Positions 57,124 through 64,000 of a stretch of 64,000 nt of DNA are shown here, one piece after another; the stretch's first letter is position 1, and every line of letters starts with the position of its first letter. The notes beneath the pieces are model-generated. The model worked only from the letters and a program-made list of their open reading frames with translations, did no database searches and was not told the origin of the DNA. The stretch lies in the NCBI GenBank assembly GCA_002429045.1, contig DIYM01000017.1, positions 1-64,000 of the forward strand. The letters are read 5' to 3'. This DNA is from Phycisphaerales bacterium UBA6054 (lineage in GTDB: Bacteria > Planctomycetota > Phycisphaerae > Phycisphaerales > UBA1924). The position numbers and the translations under genes were made by a program.

Positions 57124-59185
57124 GCGAAGCAAGCAGCGCCGCCGCGGCAAGATCCGGGCCAACGACGCGTCGAGCCTGGTCAAGTTCTCCGCGGGCGCAT
57201 CCTGCGACATCGTCGCCCAGGACGGCCAAAAGGGACGCCCGAAGATCAGCATGATCGCATACACCGGTGACGCGATGAAGGTCGGGTTCGGATTCCCCGT
57301 CGTTGTCGACCTGGCCGGCATGCGAATCTCCGCCAAACAGCGCCCCCTCTTCGCGGACCACCGCCCCGATCAGGTCGTCGGGCACACCACTGCCATCCGG
57401 AAGACCGTCGCCCAGCTCGAAGTCGAGGGCGTCCTCAGCGGACACAACGCAAAGACCGAAGAGATCATCGCAACCGCGGGGAACGGGTTCCCTTGGCAGG
57501 CATCCATCGGTGCCGACATGGTCCGCCGCGAGTTCGTGCGCGCAGGCGCGTCAGTCAAGGTGAACGGTCGCACGTTCCGAGGTCCGCTGATCGTCGCCCG
57601 AGAAACGGTTTTGAAGGAAGTCTCCGTCGTGTCGCTTGGCGGCGACGACAACACCAGCACCAGCATCGCCGCGAGACGGCGGGAGGCCCATATGGACGAG
57701 TTCGAGAAGTGGCTCAAGGCCAAGAACATCAACCCGGACTCGCTCGATGACGCAACGCGGGACTACCTCGAAGCGTCCTTCAAGGCAGAGACTGGGACTG
57801 ACGGCGGGAATCCGCCCGCGAACGGTACAGTGACCGCCAGCGCCGGCGATGTCGATAGCATGGTCGGCGCGATCCGGGGCGCGGCAGCCTCCGAGCACCA
57901 GCGAATCGCCGACGTCAGCGCGATCCTGCAGGACCACCCGCAGTTGCGTGCGAAGGCCGTAGCCGACGGCTGGGACAAGACCAAGGCCGAGCTGGAGAAG
58001 GTCAAGGCGGAGCGTCCGACCGTCAACGGGATTACCCGCGCGGGCAGCGGTGAAAACGGACAGATCAGCGCGAAGGTCATCGAAGCCGGCCTGCTGAAAT
58101 CAGTGGGCATGGACAACAAGACCCGTGAGTCGCATTTCGATGAACGGACGCTAGAAGCCGCTCGCGTGTTCGAGCACATCGGCCTTCAGGACCTTGTCCG
58201 CCTGGCGTGCATGGCCGAGGGTGTGTACACAAGCCCGGTCCTCGACAACGGCATGATCGAGGCCGCGTTCTCGACCACCGCCCTCCCCGGCATCCTCGAA
58301 AACACCCTGAACAAGCTGGCGCTGCAGGCCTACACAGCATCCGAAATCCAAGCCATGCGTATCGCCCGGGTCACCAGCACGCCCGACTTCAAGCAGGTCT
58401 CGCGCCTGCGCATGTTGGGCACTGGTCGATTCTCGCGCGTGGGTGCGGGCGGTGAACTTCAGAGCGGGACGATCAGCGATCAGAAGTACACCAACCAGGC
58501 AGACACCTTTGGCCAGGCGCTCGCGATCGATCGCCAGACGATCTACAACGACGATCTCCAGATGCTCCGGGACGCCGCGACCGAGATCGGTAATGAGGGC
58601 CGGGAGATCCTCAACGAGATCACCTTCGAGGCGCTTCTCGCGGCGGACGGGAACTACTTCACTGCCGAGAACACCATCACCGGCGCCGGAACCGAGTTGA
58701 ACGAGACGTCGCTCAACGCTGCGGCGACGAAATTCATGAAACAGAAGGCGGGGCCGGGCAACAAGGCCAAAGACAAGCGCTCGATCAACATCGAGCCTGC
58801 GATCCTGGTCGTGCCGCCGGAGCTGATGGTCAAGGCGCAAATCCTGGTCGGGTCCAACGACATCCGCCCGGGCGGGTCGAACTCCGATGACTCACGCGGC
58901 AACTACAACCCCTGGCGTGGGCGGTTCCGCGTCGTCGTCGCTCCGCATCTCTCCGACGACTACTTCTCGGGCGCCAGCCCGATCCGCTGGTTCCTGATGG
59001 CCGATCCGAACCGACTGCCCGCGCTCGAACTCACGTTCGTGCGCGGCGTTCAGGAGCCGCGGGTGGAGCGGATCCAGCTGCCCGGAAACCAGCTGGGCAT
59101 CGGGTACCGGGGCTATATCGACGCGGGCGCGGCCCGGATGGACCCCAAGGGCATTGTCCGATCGGACGGAACACCCGCCGCGTAA
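57116..59185 (+). CDS. Prohead protease fused to major capsid protein
   Basis: The 689-residue protein joins two head functions. Residues 20-180 form a prohead protease: His82 in LFADHRPD and Ser130 in PWQASIGA are the expected catalytic residues, followed by LKEVSVVSLGGDDNTS. From Met193 (MDEFEKWLKAKNINP) a typical capsid precursor begins, with a helical scaffold-like delta domain to about residue 320 and the HK97-like fold thereafter. The ATG for Met193 (57692) has a perfect GGGAGG site 5 nt upstream, so a free capsid protein is probably made in larger amount. GGGAGG also precedes 57116, and the gene overlaps the portal gene by 8 nt. Confidence 0.85.
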   Translation: MSRRSKQRRRGKIRANDASSLVKFSAGASCDIVAQDGQKGRPKISMIAYTGDAMKVGFGFPVVVDLAGMRISAKQRPLFADHRPDQVVGHTTAIRKTVAQLEVEGVLSGHNAKTEEIIATAGNGFPWQASIGADMVRREFVRAGASVKVNGRTFRGPLIVARETVLKEVSVVSLGGDDNTSTSIAARRREAHMDEFEKWLKAKNINPDSLDDATRDYLEASFKAETGTDGGNPPANGTVTASAGDVDSMVGAIRGAAASEHQRIADVSAILQDHPQLRAKAVADGWDKTKAELEKVKAERPTVNGITRAGSGENGQISAKVIEAGLLKSVGMDNKTRESHFDERTLEAARVFEHIGLQDLVRLACMAEGVYTSPVLDNGMIEAAFSTTALPGILENTLNKLALQAYTASEIQAMRIARVTSTPDFKQVSRLRMLGTGRFSRVGAGGELQSGTISDQKYTNQADTFGQALAIDRQTIYNDDLQMLRDAATEIGNEGREILNEITFEALLAADGNYFTAENTITGAGTELNETSLNAAATKFMKQKAGPGNKAKDKRSINIEPAILVVPPELMVKAQILVGSNDIRPGGSNSDDSRGNYNPWRGRFRVVVAPHLSDDYFSGASPIRWFLMADPNRLPALELTFVRGVQEPRVERIQLPGNQLGIGYRGYIDAGAARMDPKGIVRSDGTPAA

Positions 59186-59267
59186 GCCTGCTCTTTCTCA
59201 CCCCTCTGTCCCGCCACCGCGGGGCCGGGGATTTTCAAGCAAGACACACCAACCCCGGGAGCCGCAA

Positions 59268-59624
59268 ATGGAAGCCCAACACGTCCAGAGTGATGCCACC
59301 GTCACGATCACCGCGCCCACCAATGTCGCGAACGGCCAGGTTCTCAACTACGGATCTTCCGGCGTCGCGATCGCGCAGGCCCCGCAGACCACGGGCCGTC
59401 CAGTCGGTTGCGCGATCAAGGGCGTCTACGAGTTCAACAAGGCTCCCGCTGGTGTGTCCTACGCGGCCGGTGATCTGGTGGGCTGGGACACAGCCAGCAG
59501 GCTGGCCCGGGCTTTCACCGCCGGCGCCAGCCGCTACCTCGGGATCTGCCACGAAGACGCCGCGAGCGGTGACTCGACGATCCGTGTTCGCATCAACGAG
59601 GTGGCGACTCCCGCCGTCCCCTGA
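59268..59624 (+). CDS. DUF2190 head decoration protein
   Basis: The 118-residue protein has the DUF2190 pattern: an N-terminal strand, then VANGQVLNYGSSGVAIAQAP, GRPVGCAIKGVYEFNKA and SRYLGICHEDAASGDSTIRVRINE. Family proteins trimerise on the capsid surface as cement. The 82-nt space after the capsid gene is the widest in the head module and may carry the site of RNA processing. The start was placed at MEAQHVQSDATV, which follows CGGGAGCC. Confidence 0.85.
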   Translation: MEAQHVQSDATVTITAPTNVANGQVLNYGSSGVAIAQAPQTTGRPVGCAIKGVYEFNKAPAGVSYAAGDLVGWDTASRLARAFTAGASRYLGICHEDAASGDSTIRVRINEVATPAVP

Positions 59625-59998
59625 TGCCCGACGACATGTTCCAACGCGGCGGCCGGATGATCGAACGGGTAAGGGCGACCTCCCTGTCCCACCCGATCGT
59701 CTATCGCCGTGCGGGACAACCCGACCTGGCCATCAACGCCACCATCGACTCGTCGGAGGTCGAGACAGTCACCGAGGGCGGGCTCGGGATCATCCGCCGC
59801 ATGCGGGACTTTCTCGTCGCAACGGCGGATCTGGAAGACAACGGCGTCCTATTCAAACCCGAAGACGGCGACACCATCAGCGAGACCGTCGACGGCCTGA
59901 CCACGGACTGGCGTGTGACGAGGCTCGACGGGCAACCCGCATGGATGTTCGACGACTACACGGACCAGCGGATCCGCATCCATGCGGAAAGGAAGTGA
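59624..59998 (+). CDS. Phage head-tail adaptor protein (probable)
   Basis: The ATG overlaps the preceding stop (TGATG). The 124-residue product is beta-rich, with FLVATADLEDNGVLFKPEDGDTI and the end WMFDDYTDQRIRIHAERK, the pattern of head-tail stopper/adaptor proteins. No strong family hallmark is visible, and position between decoration and neck genes is the main evidence. Confidence 0.55.
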   Translation: MPDDMFQRGGRMIERVRATSLSHPIVYRRAGQPDLAINATIDSSEVETVTEGGLGIIRRMRDFLVATADLEDNGVLFKPEDGDTISETVDGLTTDWRVTRLDGQPAWMFDDYTDQRIRIHAERK

Positions 59999-60002
59999 GC
60001 GC

Positions 60003-60437
60003 ATGACCAGCACCGTCGAACTCGCCCGAGGCGTCGAGCGGATGCTCACCCAGGCCGGCATCCAGCCGGGTGTGCGTGTGTCCTACGCGCCCGAAGCAGA
60101 GAAGGGCAATCGGGGGCAGCCGATGGCGTACATCCTCCCGGATGGCATCTTGTCCCAGCGTCGCCAGCGGGCTGGGACCAACACCAAGCAACGGACGATC
60201 GGCGTCGTGCTGATCCGCGATGCCGAGCCCAACGCGGACCCGCCCTCGACCGTCGAAGGGATGCTCGGATTCGTAGATCAGATCATGGATCTGCTCGCAA
60301 CGAACCCGCCGATCGACGAAGAGGACAACCCGCTGGCCAAGGCCGGCGATATCGACGCCGACCCGATCTACTCGGCGGACCAGCTCGCCCAAGGCGTGTT
60401 TGTCGCGACCATCAGAGTGGAGTATCTCTTCGCGTGA
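60003..60437 (+). CDS. Phage neck / minor capsid protein (probable)
   Basis: GGAAGTGAG precedes the ATG at 60003; an in-frame start at 59982 would overlap the previous gene. The 144-residue product has an N-terminal helix (STVELARGVERMLTQAG), a beta region with TIGVVLIRDAEPNADPPSTVEGML, and ends in FVATIRVEYLF. It resembles tail-terminator or minor capsid proteins of long-tailed phages in size and order, but the exact role is not decided. Confidence 0.5.
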   Translation: MTSTVELARGVERMLTQAGIQPGVRVSYAPEAEKGNRGQPMAYILPDGILSQRRQRAGTNTKQRTIGVVLIRDAEPNADPPSTVEGMLGFVDQIMDLLATNPPIDEEDNPLAKAGDIDADPIYSADQLAQGVFVATIRVEYLFA

Positions 60438-60925
60438 GCATCCGCGTCACCATCAAGGCGAAACGCGCTGTCTTCCGGCGTGAAGCGGTCCTCCGTCGCG
60501 TCGAGCAGGCACGCGAACGGTCTTTCTACCGAATCGGTGGCTTGACGCGGACGATCGCTGCCAACTCAATGAGAAGGCGTAAAAACGTCTCCGACCCCGG
60601 AACCGCCCCCACCCGTCGAAGCGGCGAACTCAAACGCCTCATGGCCTTTGACTATGACCGCCGAACGGAGAGCGTGGTGATCGGGCCGATCGAGTTCGCG
60701 AACTCGGGCGTGCCCAATCTGATGGAGTATGGCGGTCGCAGGTTCGTCCGGAGCGCCCTGCTCCCGCGGAGGGGGGCACCAAAGAAGCGACCTCTCCCGA
60801 AGGAAGACCTCAGGCGCTACACCGGTTCGATCCGGTATCGGCCGCGCCCGTCCGTGCGGCCTGCACTCGTCAAGACCCGCGATCGCATCCCGGGTTCGTT
60901 CGCCAAAGCAATGGCAAGGAGTTGA
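60434..60925 (+). CDS. Phage neck / tail completion protein (probable)
   Basis: The GTG start overlaps the previous stop as GTGA. The 163 residues are strongly basic (Arg about 18 percent), with a helical first half (FRREAVLRRVEQARERSFYRIGGLTRTIAANSM) and a mid-region resembling HK97 gp10-type proteins (VPNLMEYGGRRFVRSALLPRRG, where such proteins have an xxYGTxxxxPxPF-like motif). It probably joins head and tail. Identification is by pattern and order. Confidence 0.55.
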   Translation: MSIRVTIKAKRAVFRREAVLRRVEQARERSFYRIGGLTRTIAANSMRRRKNVSDPGTAPTRRSGELKRLMAFDYDRRTESVVIGPIEFANSGVPNLMEYGGRRFVRSALLPRRGAPKKRPLPKEDLRRYTGSIRYRPRPSVRPALVKTRDRIPGSFAKAMARS

Positions 60926-60927
60926 TC

Positions 60928-61383
60928 ATGTCTGCACGACTCGGGTCGGAGGCTGTTCTTGGTTACAACACGACCGGCATCGGCGCCGCAGGATCGGCCA
61001 CCTACACCGTCGCCGACAACGCCCGCGACGTCACCTTCAACGCTTCTCGCGGCGAGGCCGATGTCAGCACGCGGGGCACCCAGGGGTGGCGCGCCAAGAT
61101 CCCAACGCTCCGCGAGGGCGAGTTGACGGTCGATCTGATATGGAATCCCGGCGACCCGTTCTTTGACGCGGTTCAGGACTCCAATCTGAATGGGACCGTG
61201 TTGGGCATGGCGATTCTGGACGGCCCCATTGCCACCGGCAACGGGTTCGAGGCCGACATGGTGTGCCTCGGTTTCGAGTGGGGCCAACAGCTTGAAGAGG
61301 GGCAGCTCGTGAACGCGACCTTGTCGGTCACGCAGTCGGACAATCCGCCCCGCTTCGTGACAAACGGCGCCGGCGCCCCGTGA
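60928..61383 (+). CDS. Major tail tube protein
   Basis: AAGGAG lies 7 nt before the ATG at 60928. The 151-residue protein has the tube fold pattern: NARDVTFNASRGEADVSTRGTQGWRAKIPTLREGELTVDLIWNPGDP, then GMAILDGPIATGNGFEADMVCLGF, and ends in NATLSVTQSDNPPRFV. It assembles into the hollow tail tube around the tape measure. The single-gene tube without a sheath gene supports a non-contractile tail. Confidence 0.75.
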   Translation: MSARLGSEAVLGYNTTGIGAAGSATYTVADNARDVTFNASRGEADVSTRGTQGWRAKIPTLREGELTVDLIWNPGDPFFDAVQDSNLNGTVLGMAILDGPIATGNGFEADMVCLGFEWGQQLEEGQLVNATLSVTQSDNPPRFVTNGAGAP

Positions 61384-61429
61384 TCCTGAACGTGCGGGCA
61401 GATCACAGACACTCAAGAAAGGGGATCAG

Positions 61430-61912
61430 ATGTCGACCAAGTTCAAAGACAAGGAGGGGCGTGAGTGGGATCTCGAACTCAACGTCTCTGGCGTGCGGCG
61501 GGTACGTGACGAGTGCCAGGTCAACCTGTACGAAGCCCTCGACGGACAGCTTGTCCTGAAACTGTCGACGGACCCCGTTCTGATGGCTGACGTCCTGTGG
61601 GCGATCGTGGAGCCGCAGGCCGAGGGCGTCACGGCTGATCAGTTCGGGGAGGCCTTGCTCGGTGAGTGGTTCGACGGCGCCATTAAGGCCTTCATCGAGG
61701 GCCTTCAGGGTTTTTTCGCCCACCCTGGCCAGAGGAAGGCACTGGCCAAGATGATCGACAAAACCAACCAGGCGCTGGACCACGTGTACAGCGTCGCGGT
61801 GACCCGGGCGGAGCAGGTGGATGCGATCGGGATCGTGGACGAAGCGGTCGCAGAGCAAGACCGCAGGACGCGGAGCGACTCGTCTGGCGAGCCGCCGGCG
61901 TCTGCGGTGTAG
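61430..61912 (+). CDS. Tail assembly chaperone, upstream part (G-like)
   Basis: GAAAGGGGAT precedes the ATG. The 160-residue helical protein (MSTKFKDKEGREWDLELNVSGVRRVRDECQVNLYEAL...) lies between tail tube and tape measure genes, the standard place of the frameshifted chaperone pair. Its last 20 residues (RTRSDSSGEPPASAV) look unlike coding sequence, and the -1 frame over the same bases reads naturally into the next open frame. It escorts the tape measure during tail assembly. Start and order are clear. Confidence 0.75.
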   Translation: MSTKFKDKEGREWDLELNVSGVRRVRDECQVNLYEALDGQLVLKLSTDPVLMADVLWAIVEPQAEGVTADQFGEALLGEWFDGAIKAFIEGLQGFFAHPGQRKALAKMIDKTNQALDHVYSVAVTRAEQVDAIGIVDEAVAEQDRRTRSDSSGEPPASAV

Positions 61913-62145
61913 ACCCCGGCCCGTTTACGTTCGGGCAGCTCGCCGCGATGCTCGAAGCCAAGGAGCGGTCGGAATGGTCGCGGATGTCGAACCTGTTGCA
62001 CCTGGTCGCATCGGCGTTCGCTCCGAAGGGCAAGAAGTACAAGTTCGCGGACTTCGACCCGTTCGCGGAGCAGGACAGCAAGACCATCACACCCACGCAG
62101 CTCGGCGCGATGCTGGGCATCAAGGAAGGGGCAGGGAAGCCATGA
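61810..62145 (+). CDS. Tail assembly chaperone, -1 frameshift extension (T-like)
   Basis: The -1 frame relative to the gene at 61430 has no stop from before 61810 to 62145. From about 61861 it reads PQDAERLVWRAAGVCGVDPGPFTFGQLAAMLEAKERSEW, the usual T-domain beginning (DPxxFTxxEL). No start codon in that frame covers this part; the only ATG is at 61948 and would remove it. I therefore read it as the downstream part of a programmed -1 frameshift product of about 238 residues. No canonical slippery heptamer is visible, so the shift site is not fixed. Confidence 0.6.
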   Translation, partial: GAGGCDRDRGRSGRRARPQDAERLVWRAAGVCGVDPGPFTFGQLAAMLEAKERSEWSRMSNLLHLVASAFAPKGKKYKFADFDPFAEQDSKTITPTQLGAMLGIKEGAGKP

Positions 62146-62618
62146 AAGCGAGTTCAGCCGGTTGGTTCGTCGGGATGTTGATCGTCGTCGGGACGCTCGT
62201 CGCATGCGCGGGGATCGACTTCGGCGATGTCGTTCAGGCCAAGATCCCCGTTCAGGCACAACAGGATCTTGGGCTCCCAGCCCGGATGAGCTACAACGAG
62301 TCTCGGGAGGTGTACGAGGACTGGCGAGGGAACACCGTCACACTCGATGCCCGATGGCGCGAAAACAACGACGTCGCGGGCGAGTTTGCGGCGTTGCTGA
62401 CCGGCTTCTCATTGCAGCAGATCGACGAGTACGGACCCATGCTCGGGGGCGTTCCTGTCGCCGGCCCCGCCTTGGTCGGGCTGTCGGGCTTGCTGTCGTT
62501 CTGGCTCGGCAGATCGAACCAGCGCCGCGAGAAGGAAGCCAGCTACGGCAAGGGCCGGAAGGACGCGCTCGAAGACGCCGCGAAGGCGTCATTGCTCGCC
62601 GGCCGGATCCAGACCTGA
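62142..62618 (+). CDS. Phage membrane protein ahead of tape measure
   Basis: ATGA overlaps the end of the T-like frame. The 158-residue product has an N-terminal hydrophobic helix (residues 7-24, GWFVGMLIVVGTLVACAGI), perhaps a lipobox at LVAC, a polar middle with SYNESREVYEDWRGNTVTLDARW, a second hydrophobic segment (about residues 108-128, GGVPVAGPALVGLSGLLSFWL), and a charged tail. Such a gene between chaperone and tape measure is unusual in model phages. Holin-like and injection-related roles are both conceivable. Function unknown. Confidence 0.6.
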   Translation: MKASSAGWFVGMLIVVGTLVACAGIDFGDVVQAKIPVQAQQDLGLPARMSYNESREVYEDWRGNTVTLDARWRENNDVAGEFAALLTGFSLQQIDEYGPMLGGVPVAGPALVGLSGLLSFWLGRSNQRREKEASYGKGRKDALEDAAKASLLAGRIQT

Positions 62619-62621
62619 CCC

Positions 62622-64000
62622 ATGACCTCCGCCCGAAAGATCCGAGCCGGTCGCGCGTTCGTGGAGATCGGCGGCGACAGCAAGTCACTCGAACGTGTGC
62701 TGAAACGCGCCCAGCAGCGCCTAGCAACGTTTGGGAAGGGGTTGCTCAGGATCGGCGCCATCGGCACGGCCGCGGGCGCTGCATTCGCCCCGTTCGGTAT
62801 CGCAGTCGTCAGAGCGGCGTCCGACGCAGAGGAAGCGCTCTCGCGCTTCCGAGCGGTGTTCAAGTCCGAGACCGAGGCCGCCGCGGCCTTCGCGGAAGAG
62901 CTGGCCAACCGCATCGGGCGATCGTCGCTCCAGATCAAAGACGCGCTGGGGATCTTCCAGTCCTTCTTCGTCGGTCTCGGCTTCGGCGGGCCGCAGTCGC
63001 GCCGGCTGTCCCAGGAACTCACATCTCTGGCCCTTGACTTCGCAAGCTTCAACAACATCGCTGACGATGAGGCGATCGGCCGTTTCATCTCTGCGCTCTC
63101 CGGATCGAGCGAGGTTCTGGACCGGTTCGGGATCAACATCAAACAGGCCGCCCTCCAGCAGCAGCTTCTCGCCGATGGTGTCAATAAGTCTTGGACCGAA
63201 GTGACCGAGCAGGAGAAGGCAATCGCCCGCCTCAACATCATCATGCGGGCGATGGGCGACCAGGGCAGCGTCGGCGATGCTACCCGCACAGCCGGGTCGT
63301 TCGCCAACGTGATGAAGCGGCTGCGGGGCGAGATTCGCACCACCGCAGTCGCGATCGGCCAGTCCCTCGTCCCCATACTGAAACCGGTCGTCGCGGGCAT
63401 CGGCGGTGTCCTGGGCCTCGTGCGCCAATGGGCTGAACAGAACCAGGTTGTCATCGGCCGGCTGGTGTTGCTCGCCGCCGGGGCGACGGCGGCCGCCGCG
63501 AGTGTGATCGGCGCCGGACTCGCGGTGACGCTGCTCTCCGTCGCGTTCGGGGGGCTGGTCACCGCCGTCACCTTTGCCCAGGCCGTTCTAGCGCCAGTGT
63601 TGCTCACGATCGGCTCGTTCGCGGTCATCGGGATCGGGGTCGTCGCGGCCCTCGCTGGTATCAGCGCAGCGTTCGGGGGGCTCGGCAACGCGGCACTGGT
63701 GGCGGGCGGCATCGTCCGCGGGGCCTTCGCGACGATCGACCAGGACGTTGTGGTCGCCCTTCGCTCGATCGTCGCGAACATCGCCTCGGGCAACATCGAG
63801 GGCGCTTCTCGCGTCTTGTGGGCGACGATGAGGGTCATCTGGGCCGAGGGCGTCGAGTCAGTCCTTGGGATCATGCAAGGGCTGGTCCTGGGCTCGCTGG
63901 AGCTGATCGGCAAAGCCATCGTCGGCTTCCGACTCGCCTTGTCGAAGCTCCGCGGCGATTCGCTCGGCGACCAGCTCGGGGTCATCGCGGATGCCACCAA
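62622..64000 (+). CDS. Tape measure protein, 3' end outside window
   Basis: The frame opens with ATG 62622 and stays open for all 459 codons visible. The start MTSARKIRAGRAFVEIGGDSKSLERVLKRAQQRLATFGKG is the standard N-terminus of phage tape measure proteins. It is followed by the tape-measure region of Gly/Ala-rich helices, with ADDEAIGRFISALSGSSEVLDRFGINIKQAALQQQLL near residue 150. Hydrophobic segments lie at about residues 278-300, 308-325 and 330-350. It sets tail length and helps pass DNA through the host membrane. Confidence 0.9.
   Translation, partial: MTSARKIRAGRAFVEIGGDSKSLERVLKRAQQRLATFGKGLLRIGAIGTAAGAAFAPFGIAVVRAASDAEEALSRFRAVFKSETEAAAAFAEELANRIGRSSLQIKDALGIFQSFFVGLGFGGPQSRRLSQELTSLALDFASFNNIADDEAIGRFISALSGSSEVLDRFGINIKQAALQQQLLADGVNKSWTEVTEQEKAIARLNIIMRAMGDQGSVGDATRTAGSFANVMKRLRGEIRTTAVAIGQSLVPILKPVVAGIGGVLGLVRQWAEQNQVVIGRLVLLAAGATAAAASVIGAGLAVTLLSVAFGGLVTAVTFAQAVLAPVLLTIGSFAVIGIGVVAALAGISAAFGGLGNAALVAGGIVRGAFATIDQDVVVALRSIVANIASGNIEGASRVLWATMRVIWAEGVESVLGIMQGLVLGSLELIGKAIVGFRLALSKLRGDSLGDQLGVIADAT

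Larger units (their letters stand above)
43576..64000 (+). mobile_element. Siphovirus-type prophage, right end outside window
   Basis: All genes from here on run left to right and include a DNA methylase, fibre-like protein, tyrosine recombinase, replication protein, both terminase subunits, portal, protease/capsid, neck, tail tube, tail chaperones and tape measure. The order from terminase onward is that of long-tailed, lambda/HK97-like phages, hence a siphovirus or myovirus; the absence of a sheath gene next to the tube favours siphovirus. The left boundary is placed at tRNA-Gly on position alone. The integrase is 5.4 kb inside rather than at the end, so the boundary could instead lie between 48855 and 48953. 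The structural genes look intact. Confidence 0.85.

Noticed and set aside
62543..64000. Minus-strand frame open to the window end
   Set aside because: It is opposite the tape measure gene, whose N-terminus and composition are diagnostic, and all phage genes here run on the plus strand.

Overview
The window is GC-rich, densely coded bacterial DNA that reads as a planctomycete chromosome, most likely of the class Phycisphaerae. This is an inference from gene style: a prepilin-type protein with an N-terminal FTLIELL motif and a C-terminal DGH motif, membrane proteins ending in a CPxC...CPEC zinc ribbon, a MoxR-DUF58-BatABCDE operon, and many lineage-type hypothetical proteins. Genes are packed with ATGA or GTGA stop/start overlaps. 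Many have a TANNNT -10-like box only 4-7 nt before the start codon, which suggests that leaderless mRNAs are common.

Positions 1-30.9 kb are core metabolism. Tyrosine catabolism is split between homogentisate 1,2-dioxygenase (2134-3411) and 4-hydroxyphenylpyruvate dioxygenase (12923-14119). Other recognisable genes are cinA, an acetyl-CoA acetyltransferase, a short-chain dehydrogenase, aspS, a PhzF-like protein, gmhA, a periplasmic binding protein, pyruvate kinase and thiS. The three enzymes of a 2-methylcitrate cycle lie within 9 kb: PrpD-like 21125-22747, PrpB-like 25279-26166 and a citrate/methylcitrate synthase 28551-29711. Between them are a LOG-family hydrolase and an unusual lipoprotein-like fusion of a DUF442 phosphatase domain to an M28 peptidase.

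Positions 30.9-43.5 kb hold trigger factor, tRNA-Leu(CAA), a prepilin-like gene, a glyoxalase-like gene broken by one in-frame TAG, and a DUF3467 gene. They are followed by an eight-gene co-directional operon (34684-43487): MoxR ATPase, DUF58, a membrane-anchored lipoprotein, BatA, BatB, a Gln-rich BatC-like protein, BatD and a BatE-like protein. It ends just before tRNA-Gly(CCC).

From about 43.6 kb to the window end lies a siphovirus-type prophage, transcribed left to right and cut by the window edge. It carries an N6-adenine methylase, a large fibre-like protein, a tyrosine recombinase, a winged-helix replication protein with an iteron array inside its own gene, small and large terminase, gpW-like protein, portal, a protease-capsid fusion with a good internal capsid start, decoration and neck proteins, tail tube, a frameshifted tail chaperone pair and the start of the tape measure. 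The most interesting new signals are the lambda-like origin within the replication gene (50291-50480), paired palindromes carrying a shared TTTGACACAAAG word (44.3 and 55.36 kb), and the internal capsid start.
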